NCBI GenBank assembly: GCA_031772625.1
Contig: CM062804.1
Span: forward strand, 275,373,174 to 275,437,173
DNA: 64,000 bases
Origin: Pinus tabuliformis
Lineage: Eukaryota; Streptophyta; Pinopsida; Pinales; Pinaceae
Direction of reading: 5' to 3'
Shown: positions 48,257-60,164 of the stretch, one piece after another
How positions within the stretch are numbered: the stretch's first letter is position 1
Layout: every line of letters begins with the position of its first letter
Notes under the pieces: model-generated
Databases searched by the model: none
Told to the model about the DNA's origin: nothing
The model's input: the letters and a program-made list of their open reading frames with translations, nothing else
Translations under genes and position numbers: made by a program

Positions 48257-48464
48257 TGTTGGTTTGACAACGAACTTGGTCAAACAGTTTTGTAACCGAT
48301 TTAGTTTTTAGTTACGGTTAGTTTAGTTATATGTAACGGTAGCTGTTCATAGGTTATATTGAATACCATGTAATGAAATCATCATCGAATAAAACAGATT
48401 CATTTCAGTTTCTATTTCTTGGTCTTCTCTCTCTGTTCTTGATTCTTTCTTTCTCTGCACAACA
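48257..48464 (+). repeat. 3' LTR of intact copia
   Basis: 208 bp, identical to 43176-43383 as read. Confidence 0.95.
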
Positions 48465-48469
48465 CAAAA
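48465..48469. repeat. Right target-site duplication of intact copia (CAAAA)
   Basis: Matches 43171-43175. Confidence 0.92.
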
Positions 48470-48633
48470 CATAGTGAATGACCATAGAGATGTGCACATT
48501 AAACTTTTTCAGCTAGAGGAGCTGAACAATCGACTTCTAAAAATGATTTCTCATCTCGGGGGAACAATTGAAAAAATATATAGGAAAGGATGAAGTTCAT
48601 TTGTCAGAAGATCTATCAGATAAATTCAGAAAA
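48470..48633 (+). pseudogene. Coiled-coil coding region, copy 1 (right of copia insertion)
   Basis: ACATAGTGAATGACCATAG and the following 160 bp match 52010-52170 of copy 2. Similarity ends near 48633, where copy 1 is truncated and different sequence starts. Confidence 0.65.
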
Positions 48634-48654
48634 TAGATAAACTTAAGAAACATC

Positions 48655-49819
48655 AAACATAACTAAATCTAGTGCCTTATCAAATTCAAGTCCAATGGCA
48701 TAGTCACTTTGTTCTCTAACATTCACTCCATTTCCATATCTATCTATTGTTGGCATTGTTTCATACACTTTATTGTCCAAAGAACCTCTGCATCCAAGGA
48801 ACCTCCCCCATCTCGTTAATTCAGGAACCTACAAATAAATAAGTCATTCCAAATATTATTTCATAATGGCTAACTATATCATAACAATTGTGATCTTCAT
48901 AACAGGTAGATATACCACAATTATGATCTTCAACATATAATTAAAGAATTCTTTACTTTTTATTGCTATACTATTTCTATCACTAAAATATTTTTTATAA
49001 ATAAATAAATAGCATTAAAAACACAATTATAAAACAACTAATTGAATATGAATTATTGCTAAAAAAAAATAAAAAAAAATACTTTTACCATACCTAAACC
49101 AAAAATACTAATAACAGTGGTTGACATGGAGTTGAACTTCCTTGAACTATAAATAAAATAGGTTAACACATTATTACAAATAAGGCTAAACTAGAATGGT
49201 GAACTTAAACCATAATAAAATATGTTAATACATTATTACAAATATAGTAAAACCATAATAAATAACAATACCAATAGAAAACTTTCCAATGTAAAACATC
49301 TTGGAGGAGAGGCTCCACTATCATGCTCTTTAACGCAAATAAAATCAACAACGTTCATGAAATTCAAATTTAGAGAAGGTCTTGTCACCTCCCAATTTCA
49401 AAAACACGGTTTCCTTCAATGACGCATATTTCTAATCTAGATTCTGCTCCTTTCAAATCGTCCAGTTCTGCTAAAAACGACTCGTACTTTTCTTGCTCCA
49501 TCACCCTGTAGTGTGGTATTTTGGCTTCCATAGTTTGGAGAGCAAGAGTTGTCTCAAGCATCCAGTATATCGCGGCCATTTCTCTATCATTTAAATAATG
49601 TAGTAACACATTTATTGTTCTAACATTGAATAGATGAGAATCTTGACATGATGGGCTGGGATATCTCCTGCATTCCTGCATTGAATAAAAACCAATCAAT
49701 GTGTCAACACCATTTTGTACCAATAAACTAGCTATGGATATTAGAATGCAGTACAAAATAAAGTAATTATTACGGCTATCCTCTGGAATATTTTGAATAA
49801 AAGGGTAAATATTAAGCAT
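48655..49819 (-). pseudogene. Unrecognised coding-like fragments between the two chimeric copies
   Basis: Two minus-strand pieces. At 49385-49819 a 144-codon frame ends with a convincing stretch (VRTINVLLHYLNDREMAAIY, MEQEKYESFLAELDDLKGAE, SRLEICVIEGNRVFEIG). At about 48655-48835 another reads GSLDNKVYETMPTIDRYGNG and VNVREQSDYAIGLEFDKALD. They look like exons of one plant gene on the strand opposite to the flanking copies, with AT-rich intron-like sequence between them. I cannot name the family. They might be captured fragments or the tail of a real gene. Confidence 0.45.
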
Positions 49820-49943
49820 CCAATTAAGCTCACATTCTTTGTCCCACTCACTTATTGTACTTTGATTTCAACCTTGCTCTGTCAGTCAGACAACACGCAG
49901 TGCATAAAACTCCACAAGCAAAAGAAGCAATAAAATCAGACCA

Positions 49944-50960
49944 TGGCTGCACCGAAGCTGGAAGATATAAACCATCCTCTGACAACTACATGGGTTGGAA
50001 TATTACATAGACTCCAATCCACCATGGTGTAAGATTTCTAAGCATCTTCTTTTCCTTTAGCCAATGATTATTTTATCTCATATATTGTGTTTCCTTTTGT
50101 TTCTACCTAAAGAAATGCTTATGTAAGTTGAGAGTATTTTTCTGTACTCTGTTTTTGGCATAGGCCTCTCACTTTCTAGCGGTGTGAGAATCAATGTTTT
50201 TTTTATAGTCATTGTGCTTGCTTCCAATTGATTAAAATAGGTTTAGGAAAATAGTTATCTGTTGAAGATCGTGAAAAGTTCATAACATGAATAAGATGGT
50301 TTTCCCTCTCATCTAGCTCTATAACATTTTTCTACTGCAATTTTTTTCATGAACAATGCTTGAATGTAGATCCTTTTTACAGTTTCGTGTGATTGTGTTA
50401 CAATCATGCCTTATTGTGAAATCAGTTATTATAAAATATTGCAGTTTTTACAATATATTTTCTTTTCAGTACAAGTTCCCAAACTAATCTTGCCATAATA
50501 GAGGACATTATTCTGGAATTTCAACATTACATTTTGATGCTAGGAACCACTGTGGCAATTCTAGCTCAACTGGTTCCTCTGATAGGTGCTAGTGATGTAA
50601 GCATTTTTTATTTTTTCAAATTTACAATAATTGCTTTCTTGGATAACTACATAATTTATCTGATTTGCTTGTTTGGTTAATTTTTTTTTTTTGTGGAATA
50701 GAGTGATAAGGCACTGGTAATACAGACATTACTATTTTTTTCTAGCCTTAACACGTTTTTACAGTCAAAGTTTGGAACTCGTTTAACTACAATTATTTGT
50801 TCTTTATTTTCCTTAACACGTTTTTAGAGTCATTGTTTAGAACTAGTTTTCTTACAATTGTTGGTGGTTTATTTGCCTTAACACATTTTTACAGTCATTG
50901 TTTGGAACTCCTTTTCCTACAATTGTTGGTGGTTTATTTTCCATTGTCATACTTGTTGCA
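49944..50960 (+). pseudogene. Nucleobase-ascorbate transporter 5' exons, copy 2
   Basis: Same three-exon layout as copy 1. Exon 1 at 49944 starts MAAPKLEDINHPLTTTWVG, with a deletion that shifts the frame relative to copy 1. Exon 2 at about 50507-50596 gives FQHYILMLGTTVAILAQLVP before GTAAGC. Exon 3 begins at about 50702. Exon 3 holds a threefold tandem duplication of about 65 bp that copy 1 lacks. Gly-Gly before Ser-Asp at the end of exon 2 is Gly-Ala. It is not functional. Confidence 0.72.
50746..50940 (+). repeat. 65 bp tandem triplication within exon 3 of copy 2
   Basis: CCTTAACACGTTTTTACAGTC and variants start at 50746, 50811 and 50876. Each is followed by a GTTTGGAACTC and a CTACAATT stretch, about 65 bp apart. 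Copy 1 has one unit at 42090-42150. The units differ from each other, so the duplication is not recent. Confidence 0.85.
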
Positions 50961-50989
50961 TGCTAAAAAGGACAATTGAGAACAACATT

Positions 50990-52620
50990 TGTCAAGGTTG
51001 CAAGAATTAATACAAAGTGCCAACGCATATATTGCATTTATTAAAAGGGAATTTGAATACAAGGTGCAATAACTTATAACCCAACTGGATATGCCAAACA
51101 AGCAACATGAGGTATTATTGTCAAGGCCACAAGCTATATGGGATGATAGAAAAGTCACAAAAAACCATTCATTGAGTTACTATTTTGTGTTCAAGGGGAT
51201 TCAATAGAGAAGAAAATTAAAAATACAAAACACACTTCTAATACGCAACTTGATATTTTAGCCATCAACAAAGAAAATGTATCGCTCTAGGTTTACAAGT
51301 TAGACTCCCTATAAAAGTTATCATCCTCGGAGGATAAAATCAGAGAAATTAAAGAGAAAATATTTCTGATAGATTATGGAAGGATCTCAATGTTTCTTCA
51401 GGTTGACCCTTAAGTTTTGGAGAGGGTATTCCAAGAGTTTAGGCAAGAAAATATAACTATGGTCAGTAAGTTAATTGTTGAAATAGTTGCAAAAATACAA
51501 AAAAATTACTGATCATAATCCTGACAAGCAGAGCTTTCCTGGTGAGTTTTACCTTCCCAGGAACATTATAACCAATGGAGAAATCAATGGTGGCAGAGAC
51601 AGACAGTTGGAACTTGACTTGAACAAAGATGAAATACAGAACTGCAATCAGCCATATGAGTCAAGTTATTTGGATGGTTTGCAAGAAGTGCATGACGCAT
51701 AGTTGTGGCTAGGTAGAGTATCGTTCAAATTGAAAAGCAGGGATCAAAGTTTAGGAAAGACAAGAAAGATGAATGGGATTGACATTACAAGAGTAGGATT
51801 AGAACTTTTAGATGATGAGTCTAAACTACAAGCACTTTCTTTACCAAACCACCATTTGGAAACTAAATTCGGAAATGTAGAGGAAAAACTAAAAGTAGAT
51901 TACCATTTCAATAAAGTTCTAGTAAGGAATCTAGACGGAGAATCTTTTGAGGAAATCCCAACATTCATAGAAAACATTAATTATGGATCAGCAATTAGGA
52001 TGAACACGAACATAGTGAATGATCATGAAGATGTGCACATAAAATTGTTTCAGTTAAGGAGTTGAACAATCGACATCTGAAAAGGATTTCCCATCTCGAG
52101 GCACAATTGAAAAAATATAGAGAAAAGGATGAAGTCCATTCGTTAGAATATTTATCAGATAAAGTCAATAAAAGTGACAGTAAGACTAGCTCAACTTTTG
52201 AGCTAGAGAAAATGATGTTTGAAGTTTCTACAGAAGAAGAGAACTACAAAAGGGCATGGGACTCTTTGTCAAAAGAAAAGGAGAAGTTAGAGTATGAATA
52301 TGAACCTATGAGACATGAACTTGAGGAATGTGCCTCATATTTAGGGTTTTCAGAGAAACAGTTGTAGGAGCAGTTGCAAACTCTCAGACATGAGCATGTA
52401 GTTTCTTTACATAGTTTAAGAACCCTTGAGAGTAAGGTATAAAATCTCCAAAAAGATCTTGATGAGAAAGAAGCAAGGTTTGTATCTGGTAGGAATGATA
52501 TGGTCCTATCCAAGAAAGAATTGGAGAAAAAAGCCAATAGGGAAGAAGCACCATGGAAGAAGACTCAATGGAATAATGCTTGCATAGTTGAAAAGCTTCA
52601 GAAACTAATTTATTTATTAA
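50990..52620 (+). pseudogene. Coiled-coil coding region, copy 2
   Basis: Continues directly from the transporter exon. Longer open parts are 51487-51702 (FPGEFYLPRNIITNGEINGG), 51703-52065 (NGIDITRVGLELLDDESKLQ) and 52062-52367 (LNNRHLKRISHLEAQLKKYR, then SLSKEKEKLEYEYEPMRHEL), and coiled-coil text runs on past a stop to 52610 (NLQKDLDEKEARF). Heptads rich in Leu, Glu and Lys suggest the rod or tail of a long coiled-coil protein such as a kinesin, unassigned. There are few stops after 51490, so this part is better preserved than copy 1. Confidence 0.6.
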
Positions 52621-53689
52621 GGATTTATTATTTCTTACTTAATATTATACTCTTAAGGCCTTGTTTCATTTAACTTATTCTTTTCAATTTTTATCATATA
52701 GGTACAATATCTGGAATTTTCTTTTGGTGCCCAAATTAAAATTTCTGCTTCATGGCGACTTAACCACTAAACAAAGGGTGTTCTCTCATAGTTGTGAATT
52801 CCCTCCAGCTCCATAGTAGTTTGAATTCCTTTGACGTCTTCATACCTTTCTTACATATACATGCGTGTGTCAATATAAAGGATTTCATAGGCTTAGAATC
52901 TGTTTATGAGTGCTTACTACACAAAGTGAAAATAAATCACATAGTTTAATTTCAGTATAGAAACACAACTAGCTGGTGCTAAATATCCGAAATACATAGA
53001 GACAATTACCATCAAAGGGTTTGGGGAAGATAAGAAGTTGAAAGAAGAGAATTGATCAAATTGAAAACCCCTTTTGATTGATTGGAAGTTGCCTTCGACA
53101 TGAAAATGAGGATCATTTCTTATTTCCAAGCATTTAATATCTCACATGAAATTTTTGCTTATGGTTTCAGATAATTGAATAGCATTTTGTTTAATAATTT
53201 TTATTCATCAATGATTTTTTATATGTGGCGATGCTTCTCAAATTTATGCCTTATGGCGTTTCCTTTGGCACATTTGGTGCAATTGCTAGTTATGTCACAC
53301 TCCATTAAGTTTATCTAGAATATGGTCTAGAAATCTTACCATGAAGGAATTATCCATTTCTATTCACCAATGGGATTTAATTTGGCAATAATCTCATATC
53401 GTGGTGTCTCATTTTCCAAGTGATTAAATTATCTTTCTCTATTCAATAATAAAGTATTTACTTTCATTGTTACACCTCAAACATACCTTTTATGTTCCAA
53501 CTTAGTCTTAACATAAGTCTGACATGATAGCAATAGGGTGTTACATACAACAAAGGGGTGTTAGAGTAACCTAGATAAACCATAGCAAAATATTAAAATT
53601 AAAGGATAGGAAGGGAACATCTGCCATAGATATCAGGAGATTCAGTACATTTTGGTTGAAAATTTTCACGAATTAGGAACATAACCCCT
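52621..53689. other. No clear gene; possible trace of LINE zf-RVT
   Basis: AT-rich. The plus strand at 52700-52805 reads IWNFLLVPKLKFLLHGDLTT then KQRVF, reminiscent of the zinc-binding region downstream of LINE reverse transcriptase. It is short and weak. Nothing else was seen. Confidence 0.3.
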
Positions 53690-53995
53690 AGGAGATAGAT
53701 TAATTGATATTCAAAAAATCTTGAAGAATATCCCAAGGATGATCATTAAGGAGAAGAATGGCAATATTGTGAGGACCATATCTCGGGAGGAGGTGGTGTA
53801 GGTGATGCAAGATATGATAAATGGTAAGGTTCCTAGTAGAGATGGTTTTACTATGTACTACTCTAAATATTGTTGGGATATTGTAGGTCGAGATATATAT
53901 GAAGTAGTGCAAGAATCTCATAGATCAACAATTGTTCTTAAGGGCATCAATGCAAACCTCATCTTCTCTTTTCTAAGTAAAAGTAATCTATTAAT
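53690..53995 (+). pseudogene. LINE reverse transcriptase fragment, plus strand
   Basis: Open frame 53802-54044 reads MINGKVPSRDGFTMYYSKYC then WDIVGRDIYEVVQES, matching the start of plant LINE RT (K-PGPDGF, FYKHCWDIIKDD type). An upstream stretch from 53690 is coding-like with one stop. It belongs to a different LINE copy from the minus-strand one to its right. Confidence 0.6.
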
Positions 53996-54281
53996 AAGTA
54001 TAGAAAGATACAAAGAGGAAAAGGTCTCGAACAAGGTAGCGTAGAGTATCAACAAGATCTGGACTACCCCAACATTGGGGAAACCAGTCTAGTGAGGGAA
54101 GAAACTTCAAAAAAGGTAGCACTTCTCAAGTCCAGACTCCACAAAAAAATAGTAAGATGGTTCCTTGATGATAAGTCCATATAGGAAGACATAAACCAAG
54201 CAACACTAGCAAAAAAAAAAAAAACCAGATAATGAACACCTGGGCGGCCATAGCCAGCCTCGTACTATCATTAGGCAAACA

Positions 54282-54790
54282 CATATCACTAGAAGTAAAG
54301 GCATTGCCCTTTAGTCTACCCATTCTGTGATCCGTCATCAAGTCCACGTCATTGCATCACACTTGTGAAAGTGTGGAGGCTCCACCCCTGGGATTCCGCC
54401 GATGCGATATTACGATGCAAAAAAATCGCAATCGCATATCACTAAAAGTAAAGGCATTGCCTTTAGGTCTCCCCATTCTGCGATCTGTCGTCGGGTCCGC
54501 GGCATCGCATCACACATGTGAAGGTGTGGGTGCTCCGCCCCTTGGATTCCGCTGATGCGATATTGCGATGCCAGCTGATCGCAATCACATATCACTATAA
54601 GTAAAGGCATTGCTCTTAGGTCTCCCCTTTTTGCGATTCGCTGTCGAGGCCATGTCATCGCATCACACATGAGAAAGTATGGAGGTTCCGCGCCTAGGTT
54701 TCCACCGATGTGAAATAGCAATGCGATCTGATCGCAGTCGCATATTTCTATTGGTTAAGGCCTTGCCCTTAGGTCTCCCCAATCTGTGAT
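54282..54790. repeat. 153 bp tandem repeat, about 3.3 copies
   Basis: CATATCACTAxAAGTAAAGGCATTGCC-type starts lie at 54282, 54435, 54588 and 54741 (spacing exactly 153). Each unit holds GCATCACACxTGTGAAAGT and GATGCGATATTGCGATG. It is CpG-rich compared with its surroundings. It lies just downstream of the minus-strand LINE ORF2, so it may be the LINE 3' UTR or a separate minisatellite. Confidence 0.85.
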
Positions 54791-55119
54791 TCTCCAAAAT
54801 TGCAATGTGATCTGAATGCAATTGCATGTTGCTGGTTATCGATCTGCGATCTTCATTTACTGTTGCATTGAAGAGAGCAGAAGTCTGAGGTATGCTGGAG
54901 TGTGCTGAGGCATGATAGTCGGAACTACTTAGAACAATGCCAATGAACCTTTCTCTTCTCAAATGCACAGATCCATTGATCAGAAGCCAAATATCTAGCT
55001 TGTCCTGCGTAGGCAAGTGTTGCCCCATCTCACCCCACCCCTGTCCCATCATATTTAACGCCCGTCTATATACCCGCATCTGGGAGAGCTGCATCCCCTT
55101 GGACTAGTATTTTGCACTC

Positions 55120-58100
55120 CTAATTTCGATCATGATTCTGAATTATGTCTAGAGCTCTGGTGAGAAGAGTGTGCCCAGTTTTCACCCGCAAATTGGCAAG
55201 TAGATCAGCGACCTTGTATCCTTCCCATTTAATGTGATTGAATATGATGGCACGATTGGTGTGAAGTAATTGTTCTATTGCATCCAATCTGGATTCAAGT
55301 CTCCAACTGTTGGAAATTTTATGCACATGTGCCCCATTGAGGAGTTGATTGGCCAGGTTGATGAGGATTAAGGAATCACCTTCGATCTCCAGAGGTTGGA
55401 AGCTATAATGCTGGGAAAGGAGTAATCCTTGCCAGAGACCTTCTAGTTCAGCTAAGTTGTTTGTGTCCCAGCCAATGTTTCTAAAGTAGATTAGAAGAGG
55501 CGAACCCTCATGATCTCTAAATATGCCACCAAATCCTGCTTTGCCAGGATTGCCCTTTGAAGCTCCATCAAAGTTGAGTTTGAAAGTATACTTTGGAGGG
55601 GGGGTCCATAAGTGCTTTCTAATGTTGTTTCCTTCTGAAGGTCTATGATTGTGAGTACCTTGTGGGAGTTGTATGTTCCAATTTTCCCAAATGGCTTTCT
55701 CATTTGCAAGAGTGGGAAAATCTTCCGTGTGCCAAGTTTGAAGTGCCAAGGTCTCTTTAAGATTGAGACAAAAGTTACCCCAAATGATTTCTATAGGAGT
55801 TCTTTGATATTTGAATATGCGCTTGTTTCGTTCTTTCCATATTGTCCAGAGGAGAAGGTCGGGAATTAATCTCCATACCTAGTTAAGTAGTTCGCTTTTA
55901 TAAGGGTTCTGGTGCCAATGGCGAATAGAGTTGATTATATTTTCGGACATTCTGCATCTTTTTTGACAACGGAAGCTAGCCTTCTCCCATAGTTGATTGG
56001 CAAGAGTGCAAGAGTCGAAGAGATGTTGGAGCGATTCCTCCTAAGAATTACAATTGGGACATATGGAGGGCCCTTGAAAGTTTTTTTTCCTAAGATTGTC
56101 CCAAGTGAGGATTTTCCAGTGCCCAAAAAGCCAAAGGAATAGGGAGACTTTGGGCCAAGTACCTGGTGACCAAATTCTACCCCAGATAGGATCCAGGGGT
56201 ATTGGATCATTGCATATAATTTTATAAGCCTCTTTGGTGGTGAAGGAACCTTTTGGGGTATATCCCCATCTCAAAATATCTTTGCCTTCAGATGATCTAA
56301 TGCGTCTATTCTGGAGCTCACTCTCCATGACCTCCTTAGTCTAGTTATCTGCATTCCTGATCAGCCTGTCGATCTTCTTCCATTGTCTATACCCCTGTTC
56401 TGTCTCTGGAATCCATTGTTGCTGGACAAATTCACTTTGTTGCTCCTCCCACTCTTGTTAAGGAGGTGGTCTATAGATGTCGTTCAGCTTTGATAGTTGG
56501 TTCTAGGCATCTGTCCAGAACCGAGCAGTGTTGTCGTTTGTTATTTCCCAAAAGTTGTGTTGTTGGATCAACAAGAAGTGTTTTCTGGAATCGTTCCATA
56601 TTAGTGATCCCTTTTCAGTTGGAGTGAATCTGATTAGCTCCTTCGTTGGTCTGTGATTGGCATATTTGGCTGTCCAAATGGCTGCCCATGGCTTATTGGG
56701 AGCAGAGAGCCATTGCCACCATATTTTTGCACCCATGATAACATTGTTTTGATGAGGATCTCTTAGGCCTATACCCCCTTTTTCTTTGGGCTTGCATTAT
56801 GTCGTCCATTTTTCCAAGGCCCATTCGCGATTTGTGCCAGTTGCACCCCAAAGAAAATTGCGATGTAGAGCTTTTATTTTTTTAAGGACCCATTTAGGCA
56901 CTCCCATGATTGAGAAAAGGTAGAGAGGCATAGCCTGTAGCACAACTTTGATTAGCACTAATATGCTAGCTATGTTCAGAGTATTTTGAGTCCATAAAGT
57001 GAGATGAGATTCAAGTTTCTCAAGGAGCATACGCCAATAGGTGTGCTTGATGGCAGAATCTATTAAGGGAGATCCAAGGTATTTGGAAGGTAAGGAGGCT
57101 ATGGAGAAGCCCAAAATGTGGGTAATAGCCTACTGAGTAACAGGGGGGTGTGAAAAAATAAGATCTACGATTTGGCCATGTTTATGCTCGTCCCAGAAGC
57201 ATCAAAGAAATCATTAAGAAGGGATTTAAAAAGGGAGGCTTCCTAAACAGAAGGATACCTAAACAACATGTTGTCATCCATGAACTATTGATGAGTGATG
57301 GTAGGAGAGTTGTGTATGGATAGACCTTTGAGATGCTGGGAGAGGAGGGCATGTTTGATATGGCGACCCAGACCTTCCGCCATTAGAACAAAAAGGAATG
57401 GGGAAAGTGGATCTCCTTGTCTGATGCCTCTAGAGGGGCTTAAAGGTCGAGAGGGTATGCCATTTATGAGGATAGAGAAAAAAGTTGTGGAAATTAAACT
57501 CATAATCCATTGAACCCACATTGGGGAAAAGCCAAAGGCTGTTAGCATTTTTTGAATATAAGTCCAACTTAACTTATCAAAAGCTTTAGAGAGGTCAATC
57601 TTGAGAATCATAACTGCCCGTTTGGAGTGCTTGAGGGAGTGTATGATTTCATGAGTGAGGATAATGCCGTCCAATATTTGTCTTCCTTCTTCGTATCCAG
57701 ATTGTTCAGGCGATCTGAGCAAGGGAAAAAGTGGCTTCAACCTATTAGCAATGACTTTGGATATCACCTTGTAAATATCATCGCAAAGTGAAATTGGAAG
57801 AAATTTGTCCAGAGTATTGGTATTCTCTTCTTTTGGGATGAGGGCGATGAAAGTTGAATTTAGAGAGGGCAGGAGCTAATGAAGAGTGCGCGATTCCTCC
57901 ACCACTAGCCATACCTCCTCTTTGATAAGATCCTAGAAAGAGTGGAGAAAGGTAGTATTGAAGCCATCTGGACCAGGAGATTTTCCCTCCTTGAGCTGGT
58001 TCATAGCCAAATCCACCTCTTGAGGCATTACTGGTCGAAGAAGAAGTTGGTTGTGTTCTTCTGTGATAATTTTTGGCACATTTTGAGTGATATTTTCTAT

Positions 58101-59329
58101 AGCAGGCCATTTATCAATTTGGGGTTCTTGATGGACCTCCTGGAAGTGATTGATAAACTCATGTTCGATATCTGCATGGCTTTCCACTCTTTCACCCCAT
58201 TGCTTCTATATGAAAGAGATGGCGTTGTGCATTCTTCTTTGTATTGTGGTTCGTTGGAAGAATTTAGTGTTCCTTTCTCCTTCTTTCAGCCATCTGATTC
58301 TAGATTTTTGCTTCCAGAGAATTTCTTCCTGCTTTCTTCTCTACTCCAATTGATTGTGAATGAGCTTTTCCTATTCCAAAGTCTCTTCCTTGTAGCCCTC
58401 CGTGATTATCTGTTGCTAGAGTTCTCTCATTTCTTTGTTTAGATCTTGCTAAGCCTAGAAGATGTTGCCAAAAGTCTCTTGATTCCAACACTTGATTTGG
58501 GATTTCAGGAATTTGAGTTTCTATTGACACTGAAACATTTTTGATCCCTATGGCGAAGGGAAGTTGGTCCAAGTGTATCTGATGGGGTCATTGAAGGTGG
58601 GGTGGGTAAGCCAAAAAGCTTCGAAGTGGAAAGGACATCTGGTAGAGTTTCCTGGCCTTTGCCATTGGAGAGAGATAGGCCAATGATCTGAGCTTGAAAA
58701 TGGAAGAATTGATGCTGAAATGTCGCCCCCAAGATGCACTGCATTATCTGAAATGAGGAATCTGTCTAGTTTGGAAGCAATTTGATGTCGCCAAACCCTG
58801 CGATTGCTCCAAGTGTGCGTTCCATTACAGAATTGCAGATCAATTAGCATATTGTTTTGGATAAAATATTTAAAATCACCATTTTCCTGTTCCAGCTTGG
58901 CTCGGCCTCCCTGCTTTTCCTCCAGCTTGGTGATCATGTTGAAGTCTCCTCTAATGATCCAAAGAGGATGGAGTCTATTGAAGTTGACTGCTTCTATTTT
59001 GTCTAAAAGAGAAATTTTGTTGCATGCTTCCTGTGGGAAGTAGACATTGGAGAGATGGCCATGAATGTTGGTGCCAATTATATGAAAAGTAGCCTGTATA
59101 ATGTGTTGGGAGGCATGAAAGTCTGAGAGCGTTATAGCTTGCATGTTCCAGGTAATTGCAAATCCCTCGGAGGCACCCGAAGCATCCACTGCAACTGATT
59201 GACAACCTGGACATGCCCTAGAGAGGATGTTTCCAAGTGTGTTACTATTACATTTCGTTTCTTGCATAAAGAAGATCTCGGGCTGCTCCTGCTTTATCAT
59301 GTTTTTTATCATTCTGAGTTTGCCAGGGC
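55120..59329 (-). pseudogene. LINE ORF2: endonuclease, RT, zf-RVT, RNase H
   Basis: Minus strand. Endonuclease at 58548-59312: FFMQETK, IRGDFNMI, and SSDHWPI, the catalytic set of the APE-type fold. RT at 56503-58187: GKSPGPDGFNTTF, KIDLSKAFDKLSW, GIRQGDPLSPFLFVLMAEGL, and FMDD just after a stop near 57285; a frameshift follows between about 57285 and 57114. zf-RVT at about 56041-56328 (WGYTPKGSFTTKEAYKII and a CPNC end). RNase H at 55120-55749: FDGASKGNPGKAGFGGIF, NLAELEGLWQGL, EGDSLILI. In an active element it nicks DNA and reverse-transcribes its own RNA at the nick. Confidence 0.88.
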
Positions 59330-59334
59330 TATTG
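59330..59334. repeat. Left target-site duplication of rearranged gypsy (TATTG)
   Basis: TATTG here and at 61167-61171. The LINE ORF2 reading (minus strand) continues across the pair. Confidence 0.9.
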
Positions 59335-59449
59335 TGTTAGGCCCCTATACTACTAGTGTAACCTCTTATTGTTATTAGTATAACCCACTTATTTTATTGA
59401 TGTACCCATGTAGTGCCCATATTGTTACTATTAGGCCACATAGAAGCCC
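59335..59449 (+). repeat. Truncated 5' LTR of rearranged gypsy
   Basis: 115 bp identical, as read, to 60833-60947. It stops at GAAGCCC, where reversed gag sequence starts; GGGCTT is shared by LTR and gag at this joint. Confidence 0.88.
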
Positions 59450-59752
59450 TTTGTACCATAAAAATTGATCTGGTTCTAAATATGAAGATGCAATACATAC
59501 CTTTTGTAACAGTTGTACACCATGTATATCAAAATATTGCTCCATCTGAAGTATCCAATTTATCGGATCCTTGCCATCAAACTTCCTCATCTTGCTTTTT
59601 CTTGATTTTAGGAGATCTACCTTGGAACGACTGTAACTCTGTACTTTCGAATCTTTAAGTTCTGAACTTGTGACCAGTAGTAGCCCTCTTTGTCCTCTTT
59701 CCAATGCCACAAGTCTGATCCAAATTGGATTCTCCAAGAAAAAGTTATGCAC
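59450..59752 (-). pseudogene. gag N-terminal fragment of rearranged gypsy
   Basis: The minus strand reads MRKFDGKDPINWILQMEQYF, DIHGVQLLQKVCIASSYLEP and DQFLWYKGL, the start of a chromovirus-type gypsy gag core. It is cut off after about 45 core residues by the joint to LTR. An N-terminal part with SKVDLLKSRKSK precedes it. Confidence 0.75.
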
Positions 59753-60164
59753 AATCTCCCGCAGTGACCTGATTATAGACTAGTTCAGTAGAGCGAACTT
59801 GTATGAAGTGCCACGTGTCACTGTTTCAACCTTTGAATCTGAAACACACGCAAAAGAAACTACAGTCCGTCCTCTTTCTGTACCTTTTTACGAAATTTCA
59901 ATCCGATCCTCAGAGAGAGAGTTATGACGATTTTCCCCAGGTCACCTGTTTTGAATGTAATTCAGGAGTCTGCAAAAAGACCAACTTCCTTAGATCATAT
60001 CTCCGAAAATATCGCGAGAAAAGCTCTGAAATTCGGACCCAAGGTTCAGCGCCAATTCTTCTCAAATGGGTTTTTTTTTGCGACTTCTGAAACGTCACAG
60101 AAAAAAAGTTATAGCGAAAATGCCACGATGACCTGTTTGGAGCAGCGAAACCCTAGAATCCAAA

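Larger units (their letters stand above)
43176..48464 (+). mobile_element. Intact, recent Ty1/copia retrotransposon (Tork/Tnt1-like)
   Basis: 5289 bp with two 208 bp LTRs that I read as identical base for base, TG..CA ends, a 5 bp target duplication, a PBS (43386-43398), a PPT (48246-48256) and one uninterrupted gag-pol frame. Everything needed for autonomous copying is visible. It lies inside a pseudogene copy. Identical LTRs mean too little time for substitutions since insertion. Confidence 0.96.
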
